From the NCBI GenBank assembly GCA_035535995.1, contig DATLOZ010000018.1:1-64000 (forward strand): 64,000 bases of DNA, written 5' to 3'. The DNA is from JANYCO01 sp035535995. GTDB taxonomy: Bacteria; Bacteroidota; Bacteroidia; Cytophagales; Cytophagaceae. Under the pieces are notes generated by a model. It was not told the origin of the DNA. It saw only the letters and a list, made by a program, of their open reading frames with translations, and did not search any database. Shown in pieces: positions 25,792 to 34,639 of this stretch (position 1 is the stretch's first letter; each line of letters opens with the position of its first letter). Position numbers and translations under genes: made by a program.

Positions 25792-26319
25792 CTAAGTCAG
25801 CTTCATTGGCGGCTCCATTACTGCGCCGCAGTTTTTGCAGGTGCGTAGTTCTTTGGAGGAGTAAAATTTTTCCATCACTAGAGGAAGTTGTTTTACGATA
25901 TCAGTCATTTCAAAATACTCTTCGTAGAGCTTGTGATTGCATTGTTCGCAAAACCATAGGCATCCATCCTTCTCCCCGGCGCGGCGGTAGCGCTCGATCA
26001 CCAGGCCTACTGTGTTGGCCTTACGTTGTGGCAAGTGTGGTGTGCGTGCGGGAAGCAGAAAAATGTCTCCTTCTTTAATAGGAATGTCTACCTGGTTGCC
26101 TTCTTCGAGTAGGCGCAAGTTGATATCGCCTTCTAATTGATAGAAGAGCTCTTCTCCTTCGTTGTAATGAAAATCTTTTCTGGAGTTGGGACCGCCTACT
26201 ACCATTACGATGAAATCGTCGTTGGATTTGTACACCTGCTGATTTCCTACGGGTGGCTTTAACAAATGACGGTTTTCTTCGATCCATTTTTTAATATTGA
26301 AAGGACGCTGTACAGACAT
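25792..26319 (-). CDS. 3-hydroxyanthranilate 3,4-dioxygenase
   Basis: A 175-residue cupin dioxygenase that opens the ring of 3-hydroxyanthranilate in the kynurenine route to quinolinate and NAD. The start at 26319 gives MSVQRPFNIKKWIEENRHLL. The Fe(II) ligands are in RKDFHYNEGEELFYQLEG (His and Glu) and ARTPHLPQRKA (second His). The C-terminal second metal site typical of bacterial enzymes is present: WFCEQCNH and RTCKNCG. No other kynurenine-pathway gene lies in the window. Confidence 0.95.
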   Translation of the reverse strand: MSVQRPFNIKKWIEENRHLLKPPVGNQQVYKSNDDFIVMVVGGPNSRKDFHYNEGEELFYQLEGDINLRLLEEGNQVDIPIKEGDIFLLPARTPHLPQRKANTVGLVIERYRRAGEKDGCLWFCEQCNHKLYEEYFEMTDIVKQLPLVMEKFYSSKELRTCKNCGAVMEPPMKLT

Positions 26320-26393
26320 AATCAATATATTTACTAATTTTAACAAAAAAAGATGCGATACTCAGATCCTCTTCTTCTTGTTTTACATCCAAA

Positions 26394-26401
26394 CAAATAT
26401 A
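26394..26401 (-). promoter_or_regulatory. -7 element for the dioxygenase gene
   Basis: TATATTTG on the minus strand, an exact match. The transcript would start near 26388, with a leader of about 70 bases. No good -33 element is seen. Confidence 0.45.
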
Positions 26402-26423
26402 GCGTACAATCCGCAGATTTAGC

Positions 26424-26894
26424 ATGATAAAAATCACAAAAAAATATTTGTCTTTTTTGACAGTTGTAATTTGCCTGTTGCTGGCGTCTACAGTGCAAGC
26501 GCAAAATGTGAAGCTCGAACCTAAAATGGCAGGTGCGGATACAGCCAATACCGATTATCTGAAAGGAGAAGCAAGGAGACTACGCGAAAATTGTCAAAGC
26601 CTGAAAACCAAAGCACAGGAACTGATCACGCTTTACGAGGGTTATGTAACTCGTACAAAAGAATGTCCGGATGCCAAACAGGAAGCAAAACTCGCCTTAG
26701 ATATGGCTAAGAAAGCATATAAAACAGGAGAAGAAGGCATGAAGCTCGCCGACAAAGCAGAAAAGGCAAGCAAGATGAACGACACCAAAAAATATTTAGC
26801 AGAAATAGAAGCAAAAGTTAAAAGCGGACACGAATATCTTAAAGACTCAGAAGAGCGAAAAAAAGAGATAGAGTTTGAAATGAAAGGCTGCTAG
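26424..26894 (+). CDS. Exported coiled-coil protein of unknown function
   Basis: A 156-residue protein with a signal peptide (KYLSFLTVVICLLLASTVQA, cleaved before QNVK). The rest is a highly charged Lys/Glu/Ala helix or coiled coil, with three Cys (ENCQS, KECPD and a terminal KGC). No family was recognised. It is divergent from the dioxygenase gene and probably sits in the periplasm. Confidence 0.78.
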   Translation: MIKITKKYLSFLTVVICLLLASTVQAQNVKLEPKMAGADTANTDYLKGEARRLRENCQSLKTKAQELITLYEGYVTRTKECPDAKQEAKLALDMAKKAYKTGEEGMKLADKAEKASKMNDTKKYLAEIEAKVKSGHEYLKDSEERKKEIEFEMKGC

Positions 26895-26895
26895 G

Positions 26896-26961
26896 TAATT
26901 ATGAATTTTAAATTTGAGTTTTGAATTAAAAACGTTTTTAAATAATTCATAATTATTCTGT
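26896..26961. repeat. AT-rich inverted repeat AATTATGAATT
   Basis: GTAATTATGAATTTTAAA near 26896 faces AATAATTCATAATTATTC near 26940, with a central palindrome AAAACGTTTTT (26927-26937). It belongs to the ATTCATAA-type AT-rich family seen also at 18.5 and 29.5 kb. Confidence 0.5.
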
Positions 26962-26989
26962 TAATCCAAACATTCTGTAAATTCAATTC

Positions 26990-27331
26990 ATGGAAGAAGA
27001 TTTCGAAAGAAAGTGGCAAAAAGTAATATATCATTTTATTCAGCTTACAGGGAAGAAGCCGAACATGGATATAATTTTGTTCATGATTGGAATACAAGAA
27101 TTGGGAAAAGGACAGAGAAAATTTACCAAAGAACAAAAACAAGATCTTATGCATATCGCCGTATGCAAGATCTTAAGCTTCTCCGGCTACTACGAGCTGG
27201 AAGGCCAGGATCAAGATGGATGGCCACACTGGAAGAATCTAAAACCCGTTCCAAAGCTTACACTGGAAGAGCAAGAAAAATTTTTGCAGATGCATGTCGT
27301 AGAATATTTTGACCGGGAAATCTTTATTTGA
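26990..27331 (+). CDS. Small conserved-looking protein of unknown function
   Basis: A 113-residue soluble protein without signal peptide. It opens MEEDFERKWQKVIYHFIQLT and contains NMDIILFMIGIQELGKGQRK and ILSFSGYYELEGQDQDGWPH. The sequence is globular with normal composition, and the frame is preferred over an overlapping frame of Arg-rich, implausible composition. I do not recognise the family. The next gene, exonuclease III, follows after 92 bases. Confidence 0.75.
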   Translation: MEEDFERKWQKVIYHFIQLTGKKPNMDIILFMIGIQELGKGQRKFTKEQKQDLMHIAVCKILSFSGYYELEGQDQDGWPHWKNLKPVPKLTLEEQEKFLQMHVVEYFDREIFI

Positions 27332-27337
27332 AAAACA

Positions 27338-27362
27338 CCTGAACGTTGTTTTCAGGATTTTC
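27338..27362 (+). terminator. Weak terminator-like hairpin
   Basis: CCTGAA (27338-27343) pairs with TTCAGG (27351-27356), loop of 7, followed by ATTTTC. The stem is short, so this is a low-confidence stop for the preceding gene. Confidence 0.35.
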
Positions 27363-27423
27363 AAATGAATGATCAATCTTGAAAATTCTTTAGTCCCATA
27401 ATTCAAGGTTCAGAAAAAAATTT

Positions 27424-28194
27424 ATGAAAATAATAACCTACAACGTAAACGGAATCCGCGCAGCAATCAAGAAAGGATTTATAGACTGGCTACGTGCTAC
27501 AGAGGCGGATGTGGTTTGCTTGCAAGAAATAAAAGCAACCGAAAAAGATCTCGATTGGTCGGAGTTTAAAAAAATGGGTTATGAGATCTATCTGAATCCG
27601 GCAGAGAAAAAGGGATACAGCGGTACTGCCATCCTCACAAAAATAAAACCATTGCACGTGGAAATCGGATGTGGTATTCCTGAATACGATTTTGAAGGCC
27701 GCGTCATTCGTGCAGATTATGAAAACGTTTCGGTGATGTCGGTATACATGCCTTCGGGTACAAGCGGCGATCTGCGGCAGAATTTTAAATATCAATGGCT
27801 GGATGATTTTTTTATCTATGCGCAAGAGCTAAGCAAAAAAATTCCAAACCTTGTGATCTGTGGCGATTACAATATTTGCCATCGCCCGATTGATATTCAT
27901 AATCCAAAATCCAACGCCAACTCTTCGGGCTTCCTGCCACCGGAGCGCGACTGGATGGAAAAATTTTTCGCAAACGGTTATGTAGATGCCTTCCGTCATT
28001 TCAACCAGGAGCCGCACCACTACACATGGTGGAGCCAACGCTTTCCTTCCATTCGTGATCGTAATCTTGGTTGGCGTATTGATTACCATGCAGTCACCGA
28101 CAATATGAAACATCGCCTCAAGCGCTGTGTGATCCTACCAGATGCCCGTCATTCGGATCATGCGCCGGTGATGGTGGAGATAACTTCGGAATAA
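27424..28194 (+). CDS. xth: Exodeoxyribonuclease III
   Basis: A 256-residue AP endonuclease / 3'-5' exonuclease for base-excision repair. Signatures are all present: ITYNVNGIRAAIKKGFIDWL, VCLQEIKA (metal-binding Glu), YSGTAILTK, ICGDYNICHRPIDIHNPKSN (catalytic Asp and Asn), GWRIDYHAVT and the terminal SDHAPVMVEI with the catalytic Asp-His pair. Length is typical for the ExoIII family. Confidence 0.96.
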   Translation: MKIITYNVNGIRAAIKKGFIDWLRATEADVVCLQEIKATEKDLDWSEFKKMGYEIYLNPAEKKGYSGTAILTKIKPLHVEIGCGIPEYDFEGRVIRADYENVSVMSVYMPSGTSGDLRQNFKYQWLDDFFIYAQELSKKIPNLVICGDYNICHRPIDIHNPKSNANSSGFLPPERDWMEKFFANGYVDAFRHFNQEPHHYTWWSQRFPSIRDRNLGWRIDYHAVTDNMKHRLKRCVILPDARHSDHAPVMVEITSE

Positions 28195-28201
28195 TATCTG
28201 C

Positions 28202-28234
28202 AGACCTATAAGGTTTTAAAAATCTTATAGGTCT
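28202..28234. repeat. Palindrome AGACCTATAAG / CTTATAGGTCT
   Basis: A perfect 11-bp outer stem (28202-28212 and 28224-28234) enclosing GTTTTAAAAAT, which also mostly pairs, so the whole element is a 16-bp hairpin. It sits just after xth and is related to the element at 25758. Confidence 0.8.
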
Positions 28235-28379
28235 AAATAAATCATCGATAATTTTCTTATAAATTTTTTAATTCACCTTTGAACATTCCCGACCATATTC
28301 TTGTTAAATTGGTTCACTGCTCATTCTTTTTCTTTTGACAAATAACATAACTCCTTACTAATCACCAAAACGCATTACT

Positions 28380-29480
28380 ATGTTAGGAACTCGTTTTACG
28401 CAATTTATTCCAAACAGCCAGGAAGGAAGTTCGTTCGAAAAATTGTCGAAACTGTTTTTTCAGCTGCTCAACTATACTTCCGGCGATGTGCAGGAAGCGC
28501 TGCAGTGGCTCAATGAGCTGGACCGTGAATACGCGCTTACCGATAATAACTATGGGATGGGTGATTTCATAGAAGACCTGAAAGCCAAAGGCTATATTGA
28601 CGAAGGCGGACAAGAAGGACGCTTTGAGCTTACCGGAAAAGCTGAACAAACCATTCGTAAAAATGCGCTCGAAGAGATTTTTGGAAAACTCAAAAAAACA
28701 AACAACGGAAATCACAAAACTAATTTTACCGGCAACGGCGACGAGCTGAGCTCCGATATTCGTGCTTTCGAGTTCGGCGATCCACTGGACTCCATCAGCA
28801 TGACCGAATCGTTGCACCATGCACAGATCAATCATGGCATTGAAGAGTTCAAGCTTACGCAGAATGATTTGCAAGTGCAGGAGAAAGAACAAAAATCACA
28901 AACCTCTACGGTGCTGATGATCGATATCTCTCACTCCATGATACTTTACGGCGAAGACCGCATTACACCTGCCAAGAAAGTAGCGATGGCGCTTGCCGAG
29001 CTGATCAAAACAAAATATCCGAAAGATACACTTGACATAATTGTCTTTGGCAACGATGCCTGGCCGGTGGAAATAAAAGATCTTCCTTATTTGCAGGTTG
29101 GTCCGTATCATACCAATACCTATGCAGGCCTGGAACTCGCCATGGATATACTGCGCAGAAGGAAGACAGCCAACAAGCAGATCTTTATGATCACGGATGG
29201 GAAACCAACATGTCTGAAAGAAGGAAATCAATATTATAAAAATAGTTTTGGTCTTGACCGTAAAGTGGTAAATAAGACACTCAACATGGCCGCTCAATGC
29301 AGAAGGTTAAAAATTCCGATTACTACTTTTATGATCGCGAAGGATCCATACCTTCAGCAGTTTGTGCGCGAGTTTACCAAAACCAATAATGGCCGGGCGT
29401 TTTATAGTTCGCTGAATGGTTTGGGAGAATATGTATTTGAAGATTTTGTAAAGAACAGAAAAAAGAATACAAAATTTTAA
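28380..29480 (+). CDS. VWA domain protein, partner of the MoxR-like ATPase
   Basis: A 366-residue soluble protein. Residues about 175-350 form a von Willebrand factor A domain with an intact metal-ion-dependent adhesion site: VLMIDISHSMILYGEDRITP (DxSxS), the Thr in YHTNTYAGLEL and the Asp in IFMITDGKPT. The N-terminal half is helical and specific to this family (FFQLLNYTSGDVQEALQWLN). No signal peptide or membrane segment. VWA proteins of this kind pair with AAA ATPases, as in MoxR/VWA and RavA/ViaA. The ATPase gene follows after 76 bases. Confidence 0.9.
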   Translation: MLGTRFTQFIPNSQEGSSFEKLSKLFFQLLNYTSGDVQEALQWLNELDREYALTDNNYGMGDFIEDLKAKGYIDEGGQEGRFELTGKAEQTIRKNALEEIFGKLKKTNNGNHKTNFTGNGDELSSDIRAFEFGDPLDSISMTESLHHAQINHGIEEFKLTQNDLQVQEKEQKSQTSTVLMIDISHSMILYGEDRITPAKKVAMALAELIKTKYPKDTLDIIVFGNDAWPVEIKDLPYLQVGPYHTNTYAGLELAMDILRRRKTANKQIFMITDGKPTCLKEGNQYYKNSFGLDRKVVNKTLNMAAQCRRLKIPITTFMIAKDPYLQQFVREFTKTNNGRAFYSSLNGLGEYVFEDFVKNRKKNTKF

Positions 29481-29484
29481 TTAG

Positions 29485-29530
29485 GAATGTTGAATTATGA
29501 GTTATGAATTGAAATTGAATAATTCATAAC
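29485..29530. repeat. ATTCATAA-type AT-rich inverted repeat
   Basis: TTGAATTATGAGTTATGAAT (29490-29509) faces AATAATTCATAACT (29518-29531). It is the same motif as that nested at 18537-18556 and near 8911. It lies between the VWA and ATPase genes. Confidence 0.6.
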
Positions 29531-29556
29531 TACAGAAAGATGATTAAAAATAAAAA

Positions 29557-31092
29557 ATGAAACCTACCATTAAAACATTAGGAGCGCTCAAAGCCTCCGG
29601 TTATCAGTCAAGATCTGTGAAAGAAGAAATGCGTCACAATCTTGTGGAAGCTCTTCGGAATAAAAAAGATCTTTTCGATAAAATAAAAGGATACGAAGAA
29701 ACAGTCATTCCGCAAATGCAGACTGCTGTGCTTTCACGTCATAATATTATTTTTCTTGGTCTGCGCGGACAAGCCAAAACCCGCATGGCCAGGCTCATGA
29801 CCAATCTGCTCGATGAATACATCCCCGTAGTAGCAGGCTCCGAACTCAACGACGATCCTTTGCAGCCGCTCTCAAGATATGCGGTAGATCTTATCCAAGA
29901 AAAAGGAGATGACACTCCTATCACCTGGTTGCATCGCGACGACAGGTATACAGAAAAACTTGCTACACCGGATGTTTCCGTTTCCGACCTCATTGGGGAT
30001 CTCGATCCTATCAAAGCAGCTACGATGAAACTCACTTATGCCGATGAGCGTGTGATCCATTTCGGTCTTATTCCAAGATCGCATCGCGGAATTTTTGTGA
30101 TCAATGAGCTGCCCGATCTTCAACCAAGAATACAAGTAGCGTTGTTTAATATTTTGCAAGAAGGAGATATTCAGATCAGAGGATTTAAATTACGTTTGCC
30201 TTTAGACATACAATTTATCTTCACTGCCAATCCGGAAGATTATACCAATCGCGGTTCTATCATCACACCGCTCAAAGACCGAATAGATAGCCAGATCCTG
30301 ACGCACTATCCGAAAGCAATTGATATTTCGCGCCAGATCACCGAGCAGGAAGCAAAGCTGAGCGCGTTTCAAAAAGAAAATATTAAAGCGCCTGAATTGA
30401 TTAAGCAATTGGTAGAGCAGATTTCCTTCGAAGCAAGAAAAAGCGAATACGTAGATCAGAAAAGCGGAGTATCGGCAAGACTTACCATTTCGGCATTTGA
30501 GAACATGTACAGCACTGCCGAAAGAAGAATGCTGCTGAATGGAGATACTAAAACAGTATTGCGCGTAGCAGATGTGTTGGGAGTGATTCCCTCGGTAACC
30601 GGGAAAATAGAGCTGGTCTATGAAGGAGAATTGGAAGGTATTTCCAGCGTAGCGATCCATCTTATAGGCAAAGCCATTCGCCAGGAGTTTGAAACACTTT
30701 TCCCAAATCCTGAAAAAGGAAAAAAACTCAAGAAAGGACAGGACAAAGAAAAGAAAAACAATATTTACAAAGAAACGGTCGATTGGTTCAACAACGGAAA
30801 TCATGTAGACCTGCTTCAAACCATGTCGAATGCCGAATACGAAAAAGCGTTGATATCTGTGCCTGGCCTGGAAGCAACGGTGAGCAATCTTCATCCTTCG
30901 CTGAGCAAGGAAGATAAATTGTTATATATGGAATTCTTGTTGCACGGATTAGCAGAATATTCACAGATCAGTAAACATAAATTGGATAGTGGTATTCAAT
31001 TTAAAGATTTGCTTGGTAGTTTGCTTAATAATATTGGTGCAGCAGGCGAAGACGACGAAGAGCAGGATGATTTTAACTATAGAAATAACTAA
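29557..31092 (+). CDS. MoxR-like / Mg-chelatase-type AAA ATPase
   Basis: A 511-residue AAA+ ATPase. The Walker A motif is GLRGQAKT (about residues 66-73). The Walker B region reads IFVINELPDL, with Asn where most AAA proteins have Asp. The sensor region is FTANPEDYTNRGSIITPLKD with the Arg finger in KDRIDSQ. The C-terminal half is helical and ends acidic (GEDDEEQDDF). Such ATPases remodel protein complexes together with a VWA partner, here the gene directly upstream. The substrate is unknown. The rhodanese gene starts 7 bases after its stop. Confidence 0.9.
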   Translation: MKPTIKTLGALKASGYQSRSVKEEMRHNLVEALRNKKDLFDKIKGYEETVIPQMQTAVLSRHNIIFLGLRGQAKTRMARLMTNLLDEYIPVVAGSELNDDPLQPLSRYAVDLIQEKGDDTPITWLHRDDRYTEKLATPDVSVSDLIGDLDPIKAATMKLTYADERVIHFGLIPRSHRGIFVINELPDLQPRIQVALFNILQEGDIQIRGFKLRLPLDIQFIFTANPEDYTNRGSIITPLKDRIDSQILTHYPKAIDISRQITEQEAKLSAFQKENIKAPELIKQLVEQISFEARKSEYVDQKSGVSARLTISAFENMYSTAERRMLLNGDTKTVLRVADVLGVIPSVTGKIELVYEGELEGISSVAIHLIGKAIRQEFETLFPNPEKGKKLKKGQDKEKKNNIYKETVDWFNNGNHVDLLQTMSNAEYEKALISVPGLEATVSNLHPSLSKEDKLLYMEFLLHGLAEYSQISKHKLDSGIQFKDLLGSLLNNIGAAGEDDEEQDDFNYRNN

Positions 31093-31099
31093 TAAAAGT

Positions 31100-31519
31100 A
31101 TGCAGAAAAAATTTATCGCAGGATCCGTTCTTATGGCAATCGTATGTTTGATTGTTGCATTCTCTTATCCTTCGGAAAAACTTATTGCACCCGCCAAGCT
31201 TGCAGAAGTGATCAAAGATCCTAAAGCAACGAAGCCCGTTATTCTCAATGTTGGTCCCACGCCGTTGATCAAAGGCGCTAATTATATAGGGGCAGCCGAA
31301 GACCCAACAAATAAAGAGCGACTGAGAGCAACGGTAAAAGATCTTCCGAAAAATAAAGAGATCGTACTCTACTGTGGATGCTGCAAACTGGAAGACTGCT
31401 GGAATATTCATGAAGCAGATAAGATCATGAGTTCGATGGGTTTTACGAACTATAAAATATTAAATATGCCTGAAGACTTTACTGTAGACTGGTATAATAA
31501 AGGCTACCCGATGGAGTAA
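31100..31519 (+). CDS. Membrane-anchored or exported rhodanese-like protein
   Basis: A 139-residue protein. The start at 31100 gives MQKKFIAGSVLMAIVCLIVA, a signal peptide or anchor, which fits better than a start inside the ATPase gene. The rest is a single rhodanese-like domain: AKLAEVIKDPKATKPVILNV, IKGANYIGAA and the active-site loop IVLYCGCCKLEDCWN, ending in TNYKILNMPEDFTVDWYNKG. The loop has CGCC instead of CxxxxR, a variant I recognise from a known subfamily. It sits 7 bases after the AAA ATPase and ends in a strong terminator, so the three genes form a transcription unit. Confidence 0.85.
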   Translation: MQKKFIAGSVLMAIVCLIVAFSYPSEKLIAPAKLAEVIKDPKATKPVILNVGPTPLIKGANYIGAAEDPTNKERLRATVKDLPKNKEIVLYCGCCKLEDCWNIHEADKIMSSMGFTNYKILNMPEDFTVDWYNKGYPME

Positions 31520-31534
31520 GAATTTCAGAAACAT

Positions 31535-31566
31535 AAAAAAAGCCCCGAGCAATCGGGGCTTTTTTT
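31535..31566. terminator. Strong bidirectional terminator
   Basis: AAAAAAAGCCCCGA (31535-31548) pairs with TCGGGGCTTTTTTT (31553-31566), loop GCAA. It serves both the rhodanese gene and the convergent outer-membrane protein gene. Confidence 0.9.
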
Positions 31567-31584
31567 ATGAATGAGTTTCAATTA

Positions 31585-32520
31585 TTATTCATGCACTCTC
31601 AGGTGATGATTGTAGTTGCCGCCAGAATTGATGTCTTGCTCGTGGAACAGTTGTTTGTATTTCTGTGGAATGAAAGTATAGGCAAGACGGATTTGTACGA
31701 TGGCGTACATGTCGTGGTATTTTGGGTGGTCTTTTAAAACCACAGTATTTTTCTGATAGTGATTATATAAATCATTTTTATCGTCTTGAGGAAGATTGGT
31801 GGTATTTATACCATTTCTACTATCGCCATCCAAGCTGCCTTTCCCTATTGTATAACGGAGTGTTCCTTCAATTCCAATATCAACTTGTGCATTCAGTCTA
31901 TACGTAACGCCCAGGCCTACTGGGATGAATGCCTGAGATTTGTTTTTGTATTGCCCATTTGAAAGGTCTTTTACGCTTTTCCATTCCTTATCTCCCACCA
32001 ACGCTCTTGGATTACTAGTGGTGAAACCAACGCCAATAACAGTATATGGCACCATACGCAGTCCTTTTTCAACTAGATATTTATAAGGTAGAAAATTGAA
32101 TTGACCTAATACCGCAAAGTCAATATTGTTTGCTTTAAATGCATAGCGTTTGCCATGTCGCTTAGCTGCCATTTCAGCAGATTCTACACCTTTTATTTTG
32201 TAATATCCTAATTCAGCCCTTAGGAAAAAATGATCATTGATTTTATAAGCAATCCCACCGGTAAATGAAAGCTTAGGTTTGGCAGTTTTTAAAATGCTGC
32301 TTGAGCCGGTGAGCTCTTTCCCTGTTATTTCACCAAGATAAGTAGCGCTTCCGAGACCTCCATAAAATTTCCAACGGATCATAGGTACTTTACTGAGATC
32401 GTGTGTATGATGATGGTGAGAAGCTCCTTCGTGTTGATGTTGTGGGTGTTGAGGATGTTGCTGTGCTATTGTGGCAAATGGCACAAGAAGACAAATAATA
32501 ATATGAGTAAAAAGTTTCAT
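31585..32520 (-). CDS. Outer-membrane beta-barrel protein with His-rich N-terminus
   Basis: A 311-residue exported protein. The signal peptide ends near TIAQ (residue 19). The mature N-terminus is strikingly His-rich (QHPQHPQHQHEGASHHHHTH, residues about 21-40), followed by a predicted small beta-barrel (WKFYGGLGSATYLGEITG; YKINDHFFLRAELGYYKIKG; TYRLNAQVDIGIEGTLRYTI), as in the OmpW/OmpA-like outer-membrane superfamily. The His tract could bind metal; that is an inference. No C-terminal Phe is seen; the protein ends HLRVHE. Confidence 0.8.
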   Translation of the reverse strand: MKLFTHIIICLLVPFATIAQQHPQHPQHQHEGASHHHHTHDLSKVPMIRWKFYGGLGSATYLGEITGKELTGSSSILKTAKPKLSFTGGIAYKINDHFFLRAELGYYKIKGVESAEMAAKRHGKRYAFKANNIDFAVLGQFNFLPYKYLVEKGLRMVPYTVIGVGFTTSNPRALVGDKEWKSVKDLSNGQYKNKSQAFIPVGLGVTYRLNAQVDIGIEGTLRYTIGKGSLDGDSRNGINTTNLPQDDKNDLYNHYQKNTVVLKDHPKYHDMYAIVQIRLAYTFIPQKYKQLFHEQDINSGGNYNHHLRVHE

Positions 32521-33120
32521 AAGTCAATAAGTTTGGGTTTAACAATAGATCCTTACAAATATTGATGATCCTGACAAAATAATTTAGCTACGATGATCAT
32601 AACTAAAAACTATAACAAATACATAAGTAAGGAAATACACTGGTTGTGCCAAAGGTAAGAATAATGTTGAATAGGAAAAAATACAAAAAGTTTATTTTTT
32701 ATAAATCAGTGTTTATTCGCAGCAACTCTTCGGATTTCCACAATAAAGAAAATACGGATTAGTACTAAAGGAGTATTAAAAGATATTATAACCAGTTTGA
32801 AAAATAAAATGAGTTACAAGTAATTTAAATAGTAGCTATGTAAACCAATACTGACGCGGTTTTACACTAAGTCTATTTCTAAAAAAAGAAATAGATTTTC
32901 TATATAAGATGCAGAAATATTTGTCGATTCTAATTCTGCTTTGGGCAAAAATAGTTACCTTTACTGTCAAGGCCTGTATACACTCCATCTTATTGTTTAG
33001 AGCAATTTTATCTATAAGCGTTCTGGTATCACCTGACTCATGATACTGGCATAGCGAAAGAGGAAGAAAACAGGTTTGGTTTTTGTATACCAGTTAATTT
33101 GCAAATCGGGCATATGTTAT
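32521..33120. other. Gene-free AT-rich gap before the exopolysaccharide locus
   Basis: About 600 bases without a convincing frame. The only structure I see is an 8-bp hairpin CTATTTCT (32873-32880) / AGAAATAG (32887-32894), followed by ATTTTCTATA. The promoter of the polysaccharide locus lies at the right-hand end. Confidence 0.6.
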
Positions 33121-33153
33121 TTTGAAGGACATTGCTCATTAATTCTATATTTA
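33121..33153 (+). promoter_or_regulatory. Promoter of the exopolysaccharide locus
   Basis: TTTG (33121-33124), a 21-base spacer and TATATTTA (33146-33153). Transcription would start beside the ATG at 33162, so the in-frame TTG at 33132 cannot be the start. Confidence 0.55.
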
Positions 33154-33161
33154 AAGAAAGA

Positions 33162-34556
33162 ATGCGGACCAGCTATCTTCATTATTTAGTGCGTTTGGTG
33201 TTGTTTGTGGTGGATCTCATCATTATAAATGTCACCTTTGGAATAGTTTTCATATACGTAGATCAATCCAAACATTTGCCGGATACTGTTTATCGCCACT
33301 ACCTATTGGTGTTTAATATGATCTGGATTTTCAGCGCCAACTTTTTTCGAATGTATACCGAAGAGAATAGTAAAAGCTCGGAATATATTTACCGTACTAC
33401 CTGGCGAAGCGTATTGATGCAGACGGTACTGTTTGTGTTTTATTTGCTGTTTACAAAAGACACTGTTTTCTCCCGCCAATTCTTGATCCTTCTTTTTGTA
33501 TCGCTTGCAGCGATGTTTTTAGTAAGCCGGTTTATCGGTACATTTTTAGAGCTCACACTGAAGCAGCGACTAAGCGTTAAAAAGCCTGTAGCGATATTGG
33601 GCAATAACAAAACAGGAAAACAACTGGCTTTTTATTTTCAAAGAAGACAGAGCGAATATGAGTTTGAAGGCTTTCTCAACGATGAGAATGATCTTTTCAT
33701 GGATAATAAAGGAAATGTATTACCCAAAATTTCCAAGGCCATTGGAATTGCCGCCCAGAGCGGAGTTTCGGAAATCTACGTGCCGCTTAAAATGGAACAT
33801 ATCCTGGAAGCCCGTCACCTCCTTAGAGAAGCGGAAAGACAATGTGTGCGTTTGAAATTTATTCCACTCTTTGCAGATGTGGCTACACACGTGCATATGC
33901 GGGTGGATTATATGGCAGAATTTCCGGTCATCAGTATTCGCAAGGAACCGTTGGAAGATACCGGTAACCGTTTGCGTAAAAGAATTTTTGATATCGCCTT
34001 CAGTCTGTTTGTCATTATATTTATAATGAGTTGGTTCTATCCGCTGATAGCATTACTTATTAAATTGCAAGACAGAGGGCCTGTATTGTTCAAGCAGCTC
34101 CGTAGCGGAAGAGATAATATGCCTTTTGTCTGCTACAAGTTTCGCAGTATGCGGATAAATACGCAAAGCGATACCTTACAGGCTACAGAAAAAGATGAGC
34201 GCATTACCAGGCTCGGAAAATTCTTGCGCAAAAGTAGTCTTGACGAATTGCCTCAATTCTTCAATGTATTGAAAGGTGAAATGAGTGTAGTTGGGCCCAG
34301 GCCGCATATGCTGAAGCATACCAAGGAATATGGCAAAGTCATAGACAGCTTTATGATGCGGCATTTTCTAAAGCCAGGAATTACCGGTTGGGCACAGATA
34401 AATGGTTACAGAGGAAAAACAATAAATCCTATCCAAATGCGCAAGCGTGTAGCTAGTGATATTTGGTATCTTGAAAACTGGTCGATCATGCTGGATGTTA
34501 AAATTATTTTTCTGACCGTCATCAATGTATTCAAGGGTGAAGAGAATGCATATTGA
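33162..34556 (+). CDS. Undecaprenyl-phosphate sugar phosphotransferase (initiating enzyme)
   Basis: A 464-residue membrane protein of the WbaP/WcaJ family that transfers a sugar phosphate to undecaprenyl phosphate to start repeat-unit assembly. Four N-terminal transmembrane segments (residues about 8-110) and a CoA-binding-like middle domain (VAILGNNKTGKQLAF) precede the transferase domain: KRIFDIAFSLFVIIFIMSWF, VLFKQLRSGRDNMPFVCYKF, SSLDELPQFFNVLKGEMSVV-GPRPH and KPGITGWAQINGYRG. First gene of the polysaccharide locus, with its own promoter. Confidence 0.93.
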   Translation: MRTSYLHYLVRLVLFVVDLIIINVTFGIVFIYVDQSKHLPDTVYRHYLLVFNMIWIFSANFFRMYTEENSKSSEYIYRTTWRSVLMQTVLFVFYLLFTKDTVFSRQFLILLFVSLAAMFLVSRFIGTFLELTLKQRLSVKKPVAILGNNKTGKQLAFYFQRRQSEYEFEGFLNDENDLFMDNKGNVLPKISKAIGIAAQSGVSEIYVPLKMEHILEARHLLREAERQCVRLKFIPLFADVATHVHMRVDYMAEFPVISIRKEPLEDTGNRLRKRIFDIAFSLFVIIFIMSWFYPLIALLIKLQDRGPVLFKQLRSGRDNMPFVCYKFRSMRINTQSDTLQATEKDERITRLGKFLRKSSLDELPQFFNVLKGEMSVVGPRPHMLKHTKEYGKVIDSFMMRHFLKPGITGWAQINGYRGKTINPIQMRKRVASDIWYLENWSIMLDVKIIFLTVINVFKGEENAY

Positions 34557-34627
34557 TGATCTATGGATAAGAATAAAGCAGTTTTACAGGCAGTCATTAA
34601 AATTCAAGATTTAATTCTGAAAAAGCT

Positions 34628-34635
34628 TAATTTTA
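34628..34635 (+). promoter_or_regulatory. -7-like element four bases before the exporter ATG
   Basis: TAATTTTA, then GCAA and the ATG at 34640. One mismatch to TAnnTTTG. It may give a second, leaderless transcript starting at the exporter gene. Confidence 0.4.
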
Positions 34636-34639
34636 GCAA

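Noticed and set aside
27013..27312. Plus-strand frame of 99 codons overlapping the 113-residue protein
   Set aside because: Arg-rich, no known pattern, and the other frame has better composition; only one can be real.
30202..30894. Long minus-strand frame of 230 codons
   Set aside because: It is fully antisense to the MoxR-like ATPase gene, has no recognisable protein motif and Cys/Phe-rich composition typical of shadow frames.
33132..33161. TTG start for the initiating sugar transferase
   Set aside because: It precedes the predicted transcription start near 33160.
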